A DNA stretch of 64,000 nt, from positions 1 through 64,000 of the forward strand of contig NZ_JAAIKE010000005.1 in NCBI RefSeq assembly GCF_010915705.1, in the 5' to 3' direction. This DNA is from Pseudotabrizicola algicola (GTDB lineage: Bacteria; Pseudomonadota; Alphaproteobacteria; Rhodobacterales; Rhodobacteraceae). A program made the translations under genes and the position numbers. Position 1 is the first letter of the stretch. The number at the start of each line of letters is the position of its first letter. Under the pieces are notes generated by a model, which saw nothing but the letters and a program-made list of their open reading frames with translations, was not told where the DNA came from and searched no databases. Shown in pieces: positions 8,445 through 15,675 of this stretch.

Positions 8445-9668
8445 ATGACTGACGTAATGGTTCCCGCCCTTGGTGAATCGGTTTCCGAGGCCACCGTTTC
8501 GACCTGGTTCAAAAAGGTCGGCGATGTGGTGAAACAGGACGAGATGCTGTGCGAGCTTGAAACCGACAAGGTGTCGGTCGAAGTTCCGGCACCGGCCTCG
8601 GGCGTGCTGGCCGAGATTCTGGTGCAAGAGGGCGAAACCGTCGCCGCCAACGCGCGGCTGGGCATCATCTCGGAAGGGGCCGCCGCCCCTCCAGCCAAGC
8701 CGGAAACCAAGGCCAAAGAGGCCGCTGCCGTGAACTCTCCCGGCGCAGGGCCGGAAACCCCCGCCCCGCGCAAGGATGTCGAGGATGCGCCTTCCGCCAA
8801 GAAGGCGATGGCCGAAGCAGGCCTGTCCCGCGACCAAGTGCAGGGTTCGGGCAAGGACGGCCGCGTGATGAAGGAAGACGTGGCCAAGGCTGCAAGCGCG
8901 CCGGCCGCCGCCTCGGCCGCCCCCGCGCCGGTTTCGGTGCCGCGCGGTCCGGTCAGCGCCGATGACGCCAGCCGCGAAGAGCGGGTCAAGATGACCCGCC
9001 TGCGCGCCACAATCGCCCGCCGCCTGAAAGATGCGCAGAACACGGCCGCGATGCTGACCACCTATAACGAGGTGGACATGTCCGGCATCATGGCCCTGCG
9101 CAATGAATACAAGGACGCCTTCGAGAAAAAGCACGGCGTCAAGCTTGGCTTCATGTCCTTCTTCGTGAAGGCCTGCACACATGCGCTGAAAGAAGTGCCC
9201 GAGGTCAATGCCGAGATCGACGGCGGCGACATCATCTACAAGCATTACGTCCACATGGGCGTGGCTGTCGGCACGCCCTCGGGCCTCGTCGTTCCCGTTG
9301 TGCGCGACGCCGACCAGATGGGCTTTGCCGCCATCGAGAAGAAGATCGCCGAACTCGGCCTGCGCGCCCGCGACGGCAAGCTGTCGATGGCCGAGATGCA
9401 GGGCGGCTCCTTCACCATCTCCAACGGCGGCGTCTATGGCTCGCTTATGTCCTCGCCCATCCTGAACCCGCCGCAATCGGGCATCCTCGGCATGCACAAG
9501 ATCCAGGACCGCCCCGTGGTGGTGAACGGCCAGATCGTCATCCGCCCGATGATGTATCTCGCGCTGTCCTACGACCACCGCATCGTCGACGGCAAGGGGG
9601 CGGTGACGTTCCTTGTTCGCGTGAAAGAGGCGCTGGAAGATCCCCGCCGCCTGCTGATGGATCTGTGA
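8445..9668 (+). CDS. sucB: 2-oxoglutarate dehydrogenase E2 (dihydrolipoyl succinyltransferase)
   Basis: Encodes 407 aa. Domain order: one lipoyl domain (residues 1-75) with the lipoylated Lys42 in [11 protein letters not shown]; an Ala/Pro-rich linker; the E1/E3-binding domain (around 110-145, [13 protein letters not shown] and [13 protein letters not shown]); a second linker; and the C-terminal acyltransferase domain ending in [13 protein letters not shown], with catalytic His and Asp. It forms the core of the OGDH complex, handing succinyl groups from SucA to CoA. Start supported by GGAGGAAG upstream of ATG 8445. Confidence 0.97.
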   Translation: MTDVMVPALGESVSEATVSTWFKKVGDVVKQDEMLCELETDKVSVEVPAPASGVLAEILVQEGETVAANARLGIISEGAAAPPAKPETKAKEAAAVNSPGAGPETPAPRKDVEDAPSAKKAMAEAGLSRDQVQGSGKDGRVMKEDVAKAASAPAAASAAPAPVSVPRGPVSADDASREERVKMTRLRATIARRLKDAQNTAAMLTTYNEVDMSGIMALRNEYKDAFEKKHGVKLGFMSFFVKACTHALKEVPEVNAEIDGGDIIYKHYVHMGVAVGTPSGLVVPVVRDADQMGFAAIEKKIAELGLRARDGKLSMAEMQGGSFTISNGGVYGSLMSSPILNPPQSGILGMHKIQDRPVVVNGQIVIRPMMYLALSYDHRIVDGKGAVTFLVRVKEALEDPRRLLMDL

Positions 9669-9743
9669 TCCGGCGGGGCGGGGGAAACCCCGCCCCCTCC
9701 CATCCGCCGGGCGGCCCCGCTGCCGCCCCAACCAAGGCGCCCG

Positions 9744-10139
9744 ATGACTCCCGAACTCACCGCCCTCGCCCTCGCTGGCCTCTTGCAAGCCGTGCAGTTT
9801 GTCGTTTTCGCCGTGCCCGCGAACAGGGAACTCGGCACCGGCTACACCTCCTCGGCGCGGGACAGGCCGCCATCCCGGCAGATGTCCATCCGCACGGCGC
9901 GCCTGCAACGCGCGCTGAACAACCATTTCGAAGGGCTGATCCTCTTCACCCTCGCCGTGGTCGTGGTCACCCTCGGCCAGCAATCCACCGGCGTGACGCA
10001 GACGGCGGCCTGGGTCTACCTCGCCGCCCGCATCCTCTATGTTCCCGCCTATGCCTATGGCCTGCGCCCGTGGCGTTCCGCCATCTGGGCCATCGGCTTT
10101 TTCGCAACCCTGACGATGATCGTGGCCGCCTTGATCTGA
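9744..10139 (+). CDS. MAPEG family membrane protein
   Basis: Encodes 131 aa with about four hydrophobic segments. The motif RALNNHFEGLILFTLAVV and the downstream ARILYVPAYAYGL match the MAPEG family (membrane-associated proteins in eicosanoid and glutathione metabolism), small inner-membrane proteins whose bacterial members are mostly uncharacterised. It lies between sucB and lpd on the same strand, 75 nt after sucB, and is probably co-transcribed. No functional link to the dehydrogenase complex can be read from the sequence. Confidence 0.85.
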   Translation: MTPELTALALAGLLQAVQFVVFAVPANRELGTGYTSSARDRPPSRQMSIRTARLQRALNNHFEGLILFTLAVVVVTLGQQSTGVTQTAAWVYLAARILYVPAYAYGLRPWRSAIWAIGFFATLTMIVAALI

Positions 10140-10154
10140 CCGCCTTCATCTGTT

Positions 10155-10194
10155 CACAAATATCCTCGGGGGGCCCGGGGGGCGAAGCGCCCCC
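10155..10194. repeat. Dispersed 19-bp element with adjacent hairpin, copy 1
   Basis: CACAAATATCCTCGGGGGG at 10155-10173 is identical to 60007-60025. Here it is followed by GGGGGCG-AAG-CGCCCCC (10178-10194), a tight 7-bp GC hairpin. It lies in the gap between the MAPEG gene and lpd. The pairing of 19-mer and hairpin recurs at the second copy. Confidence 0.7.
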
Positions 10195-10223
10195 GGTTCC
10201 CCGGCCCGCCAAAGGAGACGACC

Positions 10224-11612
10224 ATGGCAGAGTTTGACACCATCATCATCGGCGCTGGCCCGGGCGGCTATGTCTGTGCGATCCGCGCGGCGCAACTGGG
10301 GCTCAAGGTCGCCGTGGTTGAAGGGCGCGGCACCCTGGGCGGCACCTGCCTCAACGTGGGCTGCATCCCGTCCAAGGCGCTGCTGAACGCCACCCACCAG
10401 CTGCACGAAGTGCACGAGAACTTCGAGAAGATGGGCCTGATGGGCGCGCATCCCACCGTCGACTGGGCCAAGATGCTGGCCTACAAGGACGATGTGATCG
10501 CAGGCAACACCAAGGGCATCGAGTTCCTGTTCAAGAAGAACAAGGTCACCTGGCTCAAGGGCTGGGCCAGCATCCCCGCCCCCGGTCAGGTCAAGGTCGG
10601 CGACGACATCCACAGCGCCAAGCATATCGTCATCGCCACCGGCTCCGAACCTTCGTCCCTGCCGGGCGTGACGGTCGACGAAAAGACCATCGTCACCTCC
10701 ACCGGGGCGCTGGCGCTTGGCAGCATCCCCAAATCCCTCGTGGTGATCGGCGCGGGCGTGATCGGGCTGGAAATGGGCTCGGTCTATGCACGTCTGGGGG
10801 CCGAGGTGACCGTGGTCGAATATCTTGACGCCATCACCCCCGGCATGGATGCCGAGGTGGCCAAGGCCTTCCAGAAGATCCTGTCGAAACAGGGCATCAA
10901 GTTCGTGCTGGGCGCAGCCGTGCAGGGGGCCGAGGTGACAGGCACGGGGGCCAAGGTCAGCTACAAGCTGCGCAAGGACGACTCCGCCCATGAGATCGCG
11001 GCCGATGTCGTGCTCGTGGCCACAGGGCGCAAACCCTATACCGCAGGGCTCGGGCTGGAGGCTCTGGGGGTGGAGATGCTGCCGCGCGGGCAGATCAAGA
11101 CGGACGGGCATTTCGCCACCTCGGTCAAGGGGATCTATGCGATCGGCGACGCGATCGTCGGCCCGATGCTGGCCCACAAGGCCGAGGATGAAGGCATGGC
11201 GCTGGCCGAGATCATGGCCGGAAAGCATGGCCATGTGAACTATGGTGTGATCCCCGGCGTCGTCTACACCACGCCGGAAGTGGCCTCGGTCGGCGCGACC
11301 GAAGAGCAGCTCAAGGAACAGGGCCGTGCCTACAAGGTCGGCAAGTTCAGCTTCATGGGTAATGCGCGCGCCAAGGCGGTGTTCCAGGCCGAAGGTTTCG
11401 TCAAGATCCTTGCCGACAAGGAGACCGACCGCATCCTCGGCGCGCATATCATCGGTCCGGCTGCGGGCGATCTGATCCACGAGGTTTGCGTCGCGATGGA
11501 ATTCGGCGCATCGGCGCAAGATCTGGCGCTGACCTGCCACGCACATCCGACCTATTCCGAAGCGGTGCGCGAAGCGGCGCTTGCCTGCGGCGACGGCGCC
11601 ATCCACGCCTGA
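10224..11612 (+). CDS. lpdA: Dihydrolipoyl dehydrogenase (E3)
   Basis: Encodes 462 aa. It is the FAD/NAD flavoprotein that reoxidises dihydrolipoyl groups of the 2-oxoglutarate dehydrogenase complex. The FAD-binding GAGPGGY is at residues 10-16, the redox pair C42/C47 in [13 protein letters not shown], the NAD-binding [12 protein letters not shown] in the middle, and the catalytic His-Glu pair in [13 protein letters not shown] at the C-terminus. Its place as last gene of the suc operon suggests dedication to OGDH. Start supported by AAAGGAG upstream. Confidence 0.97.
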   Translation: MAEFDTIIIGAGPGGYVCAIRAAQLGLKVAVVEGRGTLGGTCLNVGCIPSKALLNATHQLHEVHENFEKMGLMGAHPTVDWAKMLAYKDDVIAGNTKGIEFLFKKNKVTWLKGWASIPAPGQVKVGDDIHSAKHIVIATGSEPSSLPGVTVDEKTIVTSTGALALGSIPKSLVVIGAGVIGLEMGSVYARLGAEVTVVEYLDAITPGMDAEVAKAFQKILSKQGIKFVLGAAVQGAEVTGTGAKVSYKLRKDDSAHEIAADVVLVATGRKPYTAGLGLEALGVEMLPRGQIKTDGHFATSVKGIYAIGDAIVGPMLAHKAEDEGMALAEIMAGKHGHVNYGVIPGVVYTTPEVASVGATEEQLKEQGRAYKVGKFSFMGNARAKAVFQAEGFVKILADKETDRILGAHIIGPAAGDLIHEVCVAMEFGASAQDLALTCHAHPTYSEAVREAALACGDGAIHA

Positions 11613-11631
11613 GACGGGTGCCGGAAAGCAT

Positions 11632-11661
11632 CAAGACGGGGGGCCATTGCCCCCCGTCTTG
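11632..11661. terminator. Strong hairpin between lpdA and a convergent gene
   Basis: A perfect 12-bp stem CAAGACGGGGGG/CCCCCCGTCTTG with a 6-nt loop lies between two convergent stop codons. It lacks a long T-run but is well placed to act in both directions. Confidence 0.75.
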
Positions 11662-11680
11662 CATTGGTCCTGAAAATGGC

Positions 11681-12427
11681 TCAGGGCGTCGCGGCTTCCG
11701 GCATCGCAGGCGCGGGTTCGGCCAGCCCGAGCTCGGCGAAAAGCGGATAGCCCGTCGCCATGAAGGCTGCCGTATCCTCGTAATCGAACAGGGCGTTGAA
11801 CGCCTCGAGCCCGAACTCCTCCAGCGACATATCGCCGTAAAGCTCGAGGATTTCGCTGTATTTCTTGTCGAGCACCTTCGATTTCGGGTCCAGCCCGCTC
11901 ACCAGCACCAGCCCCGTCGGCGCGGCGTCCAGCACAGTCAGCCGCAGATCGGGCCGATACTCCATCAGGATCGGGATCAGCTTCCACACATCCCCCGTCC
12001 ACGCATGCTTCGGAATGGCTGCCAGATCGCGCGTCGTCATCTCATGGCTGAACGGGCAGCAATCATGCAGCGCGATCACGCCCTTGGGGTCACTGGCCTT
12101 TTCAACCGCCATGAAGTCGCGCAGCAAGGTCTCGAACAGATGCACCCCGTCCAGAAAGCTGAAGGACAGCTTGACCTTCAGCGCCTTGAGAAAGTCACCG
12201 GCGAAGAAGTCATCGCTGCTCTGCCGGAACACATGCAGCGCGGGCTTTGGCCCCATGATATTGCCTTCAGCCCGAAAGGCAGGATCGACCACAATGGTCT
12301 TGCCGCGCGCATCGGCGAAACTGCGTGCGCTGCGATAGCCGACTTCCAGCGACCAGTCGAACAGCACCGCGCGGTGCAGCCCCGTCAGGAATGCGCTGTA
12401 TTTCTGTCCCTTGGCCTGTTTGAACAT
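11681..12427 (-). CDS. SAM methyltransferase-like protein
   Basis: Encodes 248 aa. The stretch FSFLDGVHLFETLLRDF followed by GVIALHDCCP resembles the Asp-Gly-x-His part of class I methyltransferases of the Methyltransf_24 type, as found beside glycosyltransferases. The classical GxGxG motif is not obvious, so catalytic competence is uncertain. The gene starts 3 nt after the stop of the GT61 glycosyltransferase, so the two probably act together on an exopolysaccharide or other surface glycan. The C-terminal 15 residues are Ala/Pro-rich. Confidence 0.6.
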   Translation of the reverse strand: MFKQAKGQKYSAFLTGLHRAVLFDWSLEVGYRSARSFADARGKTIVVDPAFRAEGNIMGPKPALHVFRQSSDDFFAGDFLKALKVKLSFSFLDGVHLFETLLRDFMAVEKASDPKGVIALHDCCPFSHEMTTRDLAAIPKHAWTGDVWKLIPILMEYRPDLRLTVLDAAPTGLVLVSGLDPKSKVLDKKYSEILELYGDMSLEEFGLEAFNALFDYEDTAAFMATGYPLFAELGLAEPAPAMPEAATP

Positions 12428-12430
12428 GCC

Positions 12431-13513
12431 CTAACCCTTTCGCCGCGCTTCGCGCTGTGTCTTTAACCAGTCCGACCGCTCGTCCGGCGTCATCAGCCGC
12501 TCTCCGGGCGCAAGGCCCGCCGCCAGCGAGGCGGCGAGTTGCGCCTCGGTCGGGGGGTGCCAGCCCTGCCCCGAAATCAGGCCAAGCGCTGCCAGTTCCT
12601 CACCCAGCGCCGCGAAGTCCAGCACCGACAGACCCAGATGCTCTCCGCGCTGCGGCGGCCACCACAGGGCCCGCACGGCATTGATGGCGCGGGTGGGCGC
12701 GCCCGGTCGGTCTGCCATCTGTGCCAGCATCACATCGGGCAGACGCTCGCGCCGATGGATCACTGCCGATATCTGGCCGGGCTGGCGCAACAGCGCGAAC
12801 AGATGCACCGCCGAGCCTTCCGCAAAAATCAGTTTGCCCGCGCCCTGAAAGGTCCGCACCTGATGGGCGATGTCATGCGCCTCGGGCCGGTAAATCCGGT
12901 AGCCTTCGGCCTCCAGCAAGGTCTCCAGATGGTCTTCGCAGGCAAAGCGCCCCGCAGCGGGACCAAGCCCGCTGCGGCTGACGTAGACCTTTTGTTCGGG
13001 GTCGGGCGCGCCGCTCGGCGTCCAGCGCCGATCCAGCCAGTCATAAAAACCCGGCAAGGCGGTGCCGCCGTGACATTCGCCAAAGCGTTCCTCGGCGCAG
13101 TGCAACTGCTCGAAGCGCAAGGCCCCTTCCGTCACCATGACCGGATTGCGCAGCCCCAGCCCGCGCAGCACCGCCGGCACCACCCGGTAATCAGGCGCAC
13201 GCGCCTGCGGCTTGGCGGCATAGACGATCAGCGTCTGTTCGGGCAAACCTTCCAGCGCCCAGAGCCGCCCGAGCGCGTTGAGCAGGACAAACCCAAATTG
13301 CTTGTCAACCGACCCTGCGAACAACGCCGGACCGAAGATCAGCGGCGCATCGACCTGCGGCGCCGCGCGCTCGGGCGGCTGTGTCGTCCAGGAAGAGGTG
13401 CGGATGCTGCAATCGGGCAAAAGCGCCCCGTCAGCCCCGTAAACGCCCAAGGCCGTCGTGCGGCGATCAATCCGCGCGCCGGGAAGCAGGAAGGAGAAAG
13501 GATGCGCGGTCAT
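12431..13513 (-). CDS. Glycosyltransferase family 61 (DUF563)
   Basis: Encodes 360 aa from ATG 13513. A TTG at 13552 would give 373 aa; neither has a clear Shine-Dalgarno site at ideal spacing, so the start is uncertain. The C-terminal half has the GT61/DUF563 pattern: VYVSRSGL, then GYRIYRPEAHDIAHQVRTF, GAGKLIFAEGSAVHLFAL. The family transfers sugars in polysaccharide or glycoprotein synthesis; donor and acceptor are unknown here. It is followed immediately by the methyltransferase-like gene and preceded by a GntR regulator on the same strand. Confidence 0.8.
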   Translation of the reverse strand: MTAHPFSFLLPGARIDRRTTALGVYGADGALLPDCSIRTSSWTTQPPERAAPQVDAPLIFGPALFAGSVDKQFGFVLLNALGRLWALEGLPEQTLIVYAAKPQARAPDYRVVPAVLRGLGLRNPVMVTEGALRFEQLHCAEERFGECHGGTALPGFYDWLDRRWTPSGAPDPEQKVYVSRSGLGPAAGRFACEDHLETLLEAEGYRIYRPEAHDIAHQVRTFQGAGKLIFAEGSAVHLFALLRQPGQISAVIHRRERLPDVMLAQMADRPGAPTRAINAVRALWWPPQRGEHLGLSVLDFAALGEELAALGLISGQGWHPPTEAQLAASLAAGLAPGERLMTPDERSDWLKTQREARRKG

Positions 13514-13582
13514 GCGGCCCAGTTGTTTCGAGTTCGGCACCAATAGCGGCAAATCCTTTCGAATTCACAACAGGTTTTCGGC

Positions 13583-14233
13583 CTATCCCGCCAGATGGCG
13601 CAGCCCCTGTGTCACATCGGTGCGCACCGCCAGACGCAATCCCGGCTCGTCACCCGCCCGCAGCGCTGCAAGGATCAACCGGTGATATTGTGGTGGCTCT
13701 TTCCGGCGCAACCGAGAGTAGAGCGCGCGCATCGTCGGCCCCAGTTGCAGCCAGACCGTCTCGCAGATCGCCAGCATCGCGGGGGCCTGTGCGCGCAGAT
13801 AGAGCGTGCGGTGAAACTCCAGATTCGTGCGCACATAGGCCACCGCATCCTGCCGCTGCACCGCCTCGGCATTCAGCGCATTGATCGCCGCCAGCCTGTC
13901 GATCAGCGCGAAATGGGCGCGCGGCAGCGCGCGCGCCGCCATCTCCGGTTCCAGCAGCGCGCGGATGGCGGCCAGTTCCTCGATCCGCTCGGGCGTCAAC
14001 TCGGGCGTGGACACGCGGCCCGAACTGGAAATGGTCAGCGCCCCCTCGGCCACCAGTCGGCGGATCGCCTCGCGCGCCGGGGTCATCGACACGCCATATT
14101 CCTTGGCCAGCCCGCGCAATGTCAGCGGCATGCCCGGCGTCACTTCGCCATGCATCACCTGCTGGCGCAGGCTGCGATACAGGCGCTCATGCGCAGCAGC
14201 GTTCGGATCGGTCAGGCGGGGCGTGATCGGCAT
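13583..14233 (-). CDS. GntR family transcriptional regulator (FadR/FCD subfamily)
   Basis: Encodes 216 aa. The N-terminal winged helix (residues 12-75) has the typical LRQQVMHGEVTPGMPL and YGVSMTPAREAIRRL. The C-terminal all-helical FCD effector domain follows, with RALLEPEMAARAL and EFHRTLYLRA, which provide residues of the usual metal/carboxylate pocket. Such proteins normally repress genes for organic-acid or sugar-acid metabolism. The neighbours give no obvious target. Confidence 0.88.
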   Translation of the reverse strand: MPITPRLTDPNAAAHERLYRSLRQQVMHGEVTPGMPLTLRGLAKEYGVSMTPAREAIRRLVAEGALTISSSGRVSTPELTPERIEELAAIRALLEPEMAARALPRAHFALIDRLAAINALNAEAVQRQDAVAYVRTNLEFHRTLYLRAQAPAMLAICETVWLQLGPTMRALYSRLRRKEPPQYHRLILAALRAGDEPGLRLAVRTDVTQGLRHLAG

Positions 14234-14266
14234 GATTGCCAGCCAAGCACCGCTTTTGCGTCGCGG

Positions 14267-14971
14267 TCAATCCGTCGCATCGCTCTGGGGGCCAAAGACA
14301 TAGCCATGCAGCACCTGCCCTTCACTGTGCAGCCAGTTGCGCTGCACCTGCCAGCGGGGAAACAACCGCTCCACCACCGCCCAGAACGCCGGAGAATGGT
14401 TCATCTCCACCAGATGTGCCACCTCATGCGCGGCGACATAATCCAGCACGGAAGGCGGGGCCATGATGAGCCGCCACGAAAACATGAGCGCCCCATCATG
14501 CGCGCATGACCCCCAGCGCGACCGGGTGTCGCGCAGCGTCAGACGGGCATAGGGCCGCCCCACACGGGCCGCGTGGCGATCACAGGCCGCGGCCAGCCGG
14601 TCGCGCGCCATCACCTTCAGGAAGGCCCCCACGCGCACCCCCGCCTGCGCCGGATCACCCGACACCAATAGCGAATCATCCTCCAGCCGCACCGACCGCC
14701 CGCTACCCTGCACCAGACGGCGCAACTGCCCCTCCACGGGAATCGCGTCGCCCAGCCCCACCACCTGCCGCCCCGGCATCTGCGCCAGTGTCTGCCGGAT
14801 CCAGCCTTCCTGTTCGGCGGCAAAGCGCAGCGCCTCGGTCTCGCGGGCGCGCAGCGGCATCGACAGCGTCACCCGCCCGTCAAGCCGCGAGACGCGCAGC
14901 GAAAACCGGGTGCTGCGGGCAGACCGACGCAGCGTGATATCGACGGGGGGAAAACCGGGAAGCTGGGGCAT
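14267..14971 (-). CDS. YgjP-like metallopeptidase-domain protein (DUF45/M48-like)
   Basis: Encodes 234 aa starting MPQLPGFPPVDITLRRS. The C-terminus carries the zinc-binding HExxH in YVAAHEVAHLVEMNHSPAFW, preceded by the conserved TRSRWGSCAHDG, which defines the YgjP/DUF45 family. The family is widespread and poorly characterised; a peptidase role is assumed from the motif only. A longer frame to 15469 runs through the divergently transcribed FYDLN gene and is rejected. The ribosome site GAGCGAGAA is weak. The gene is divergent from the FYDLN gene across a 135-bp gap. Confidence 0.85.
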   Translation of the reverse strand: MPQLPGFPPVDITLRRSARSTRFSLRVSRLDGRVTLSMPLRARETEALRFAAEQEGWIRQTLAQMPGRQVVGLGDAIPVEGQLRRLVQGSGRSVRLEDDSLLVSGDPAQAGVRVGAFLKVMARDRLAAACDRHAARVGRPYARLTLRDTRSRWGSCAHDGALMFSWRLIMAPPSVLDYVAAHEVAHLVEMNHSPAFWAVVERLFPRWQVQRNWLHSEGQVLHGYVFGPQSDATD

Positions 14972-15106
14972 TTCTCGCTCTTGCAAGCCGTATTCAGAAT
15001 AGGCACCTTGACAATGGCCGCAATGGGGCCAAAAGCCTTTGACAGACGCGGGCCCATGTGGCAAGCGACGCCATCTTTCCATATCCGTAGCCTTAAGGGA
15101 ACCACC

Positions 15107-15439
15107 ATGCCCAAGGAAGAATGGGGAACAAAGCGTATTTGCCCGACCACCGGCAAACGCTTTTATGACCTGAACCGCTCCCCGATCATCAGCCCCTATA
15201 CCGGGGAGGTCGTGGACATCGAATCCGCCCGCCGCAAGATGGCGGCCTCTGTCATCGCCCGCGTCGCGCCTGAAAAGGACGAAGAAGTTCTGGTCGACGA
15301 TCTGGAAGCCGATGACGACCTGCTGGAAACCGCAGCCGACGACGCAGATCTCGATGATGACCTGCTCGAGGACGATGCGGATGACAATGTCTCGCTCGAC
15401 GATCTGGCCGATGTGGCCGGCGACGAGGACGAGGTCTGA
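15107..15439 (+). CDS. FYDLN acid domain protein (TIGR02300-type)
   Basis: Encodes 110 aa. The N-terminal 45 residues contain the signature KRICPTTGKRFYDLNRSPI and SPYTGE, with a zinc-ribbon-like look but a single Cys. The rest is extremely acidic (runs of Asp/Glu/Ala from residue 62 to the end). Such proteins are a hallmark of alphaproteobacteria and their function is unknown. AAGGGA 8 nt before ATG 15107 fixes the start; an in-frame start at 14981 would add 42 residues outside the family. Confidence 0.88.
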   Translation: MPKEEWGTKRICPTTGKRFYDLNRSPIISPYTGEVVDIESARRKMAASVIARVAPEKDEEVLVDDLEADDDLLETAADDADLDDDLLEDDADDNVSLDDLADVAGDEDEV

Positions 15440-15477
15440 GAATTTGCAAGGGCGCGGGAAAGATCGCAAAAAACCAC

Positions 15478-15506
15478 TTGCACCCCCCCGCGCCCTCGCC
15501 TAAACA
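15478..15506 (+). promoter_or_regulatory. Candidate sigma-70 promoter of tRNA-Ala
   Basis: TTGCAC (15478-15483), a 17-nt spacer, and TAAACA (15501-15506). The predicted start of transcription is about 30 nt before the mature tRNA. No other gene lies between the FYDLN stop and the tRNA. Confidence 0.6.
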
Positions 15507-15541
15507 CCGCCCATCGAAACGGAAACGTGACGATACCCGGT

Positions 15542-15617
<76 letters not shown>

Positions 15618-15624
15618 ATTTCCT

Positions 15625-15650
15625 AAAAAGCCGCCTTCGGGCGGCTTTTT
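15625..15650. terminator. Rho-independent terminator after tRNA-Ala
   Basis: AAAAAGCCGCC-TTCG-GGCGGCTTTTT, a perfect stem with a UUCG tetraloop and U/A tracts on both sides. It ends the tRNA transcript and, read on the other strand, can also end the long acs operon whose last gene stops at 15676. Confidence 0.93.
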
Positions 15651-15675
15651 GGTTTTCTGGGCCAACGGGAAACGG

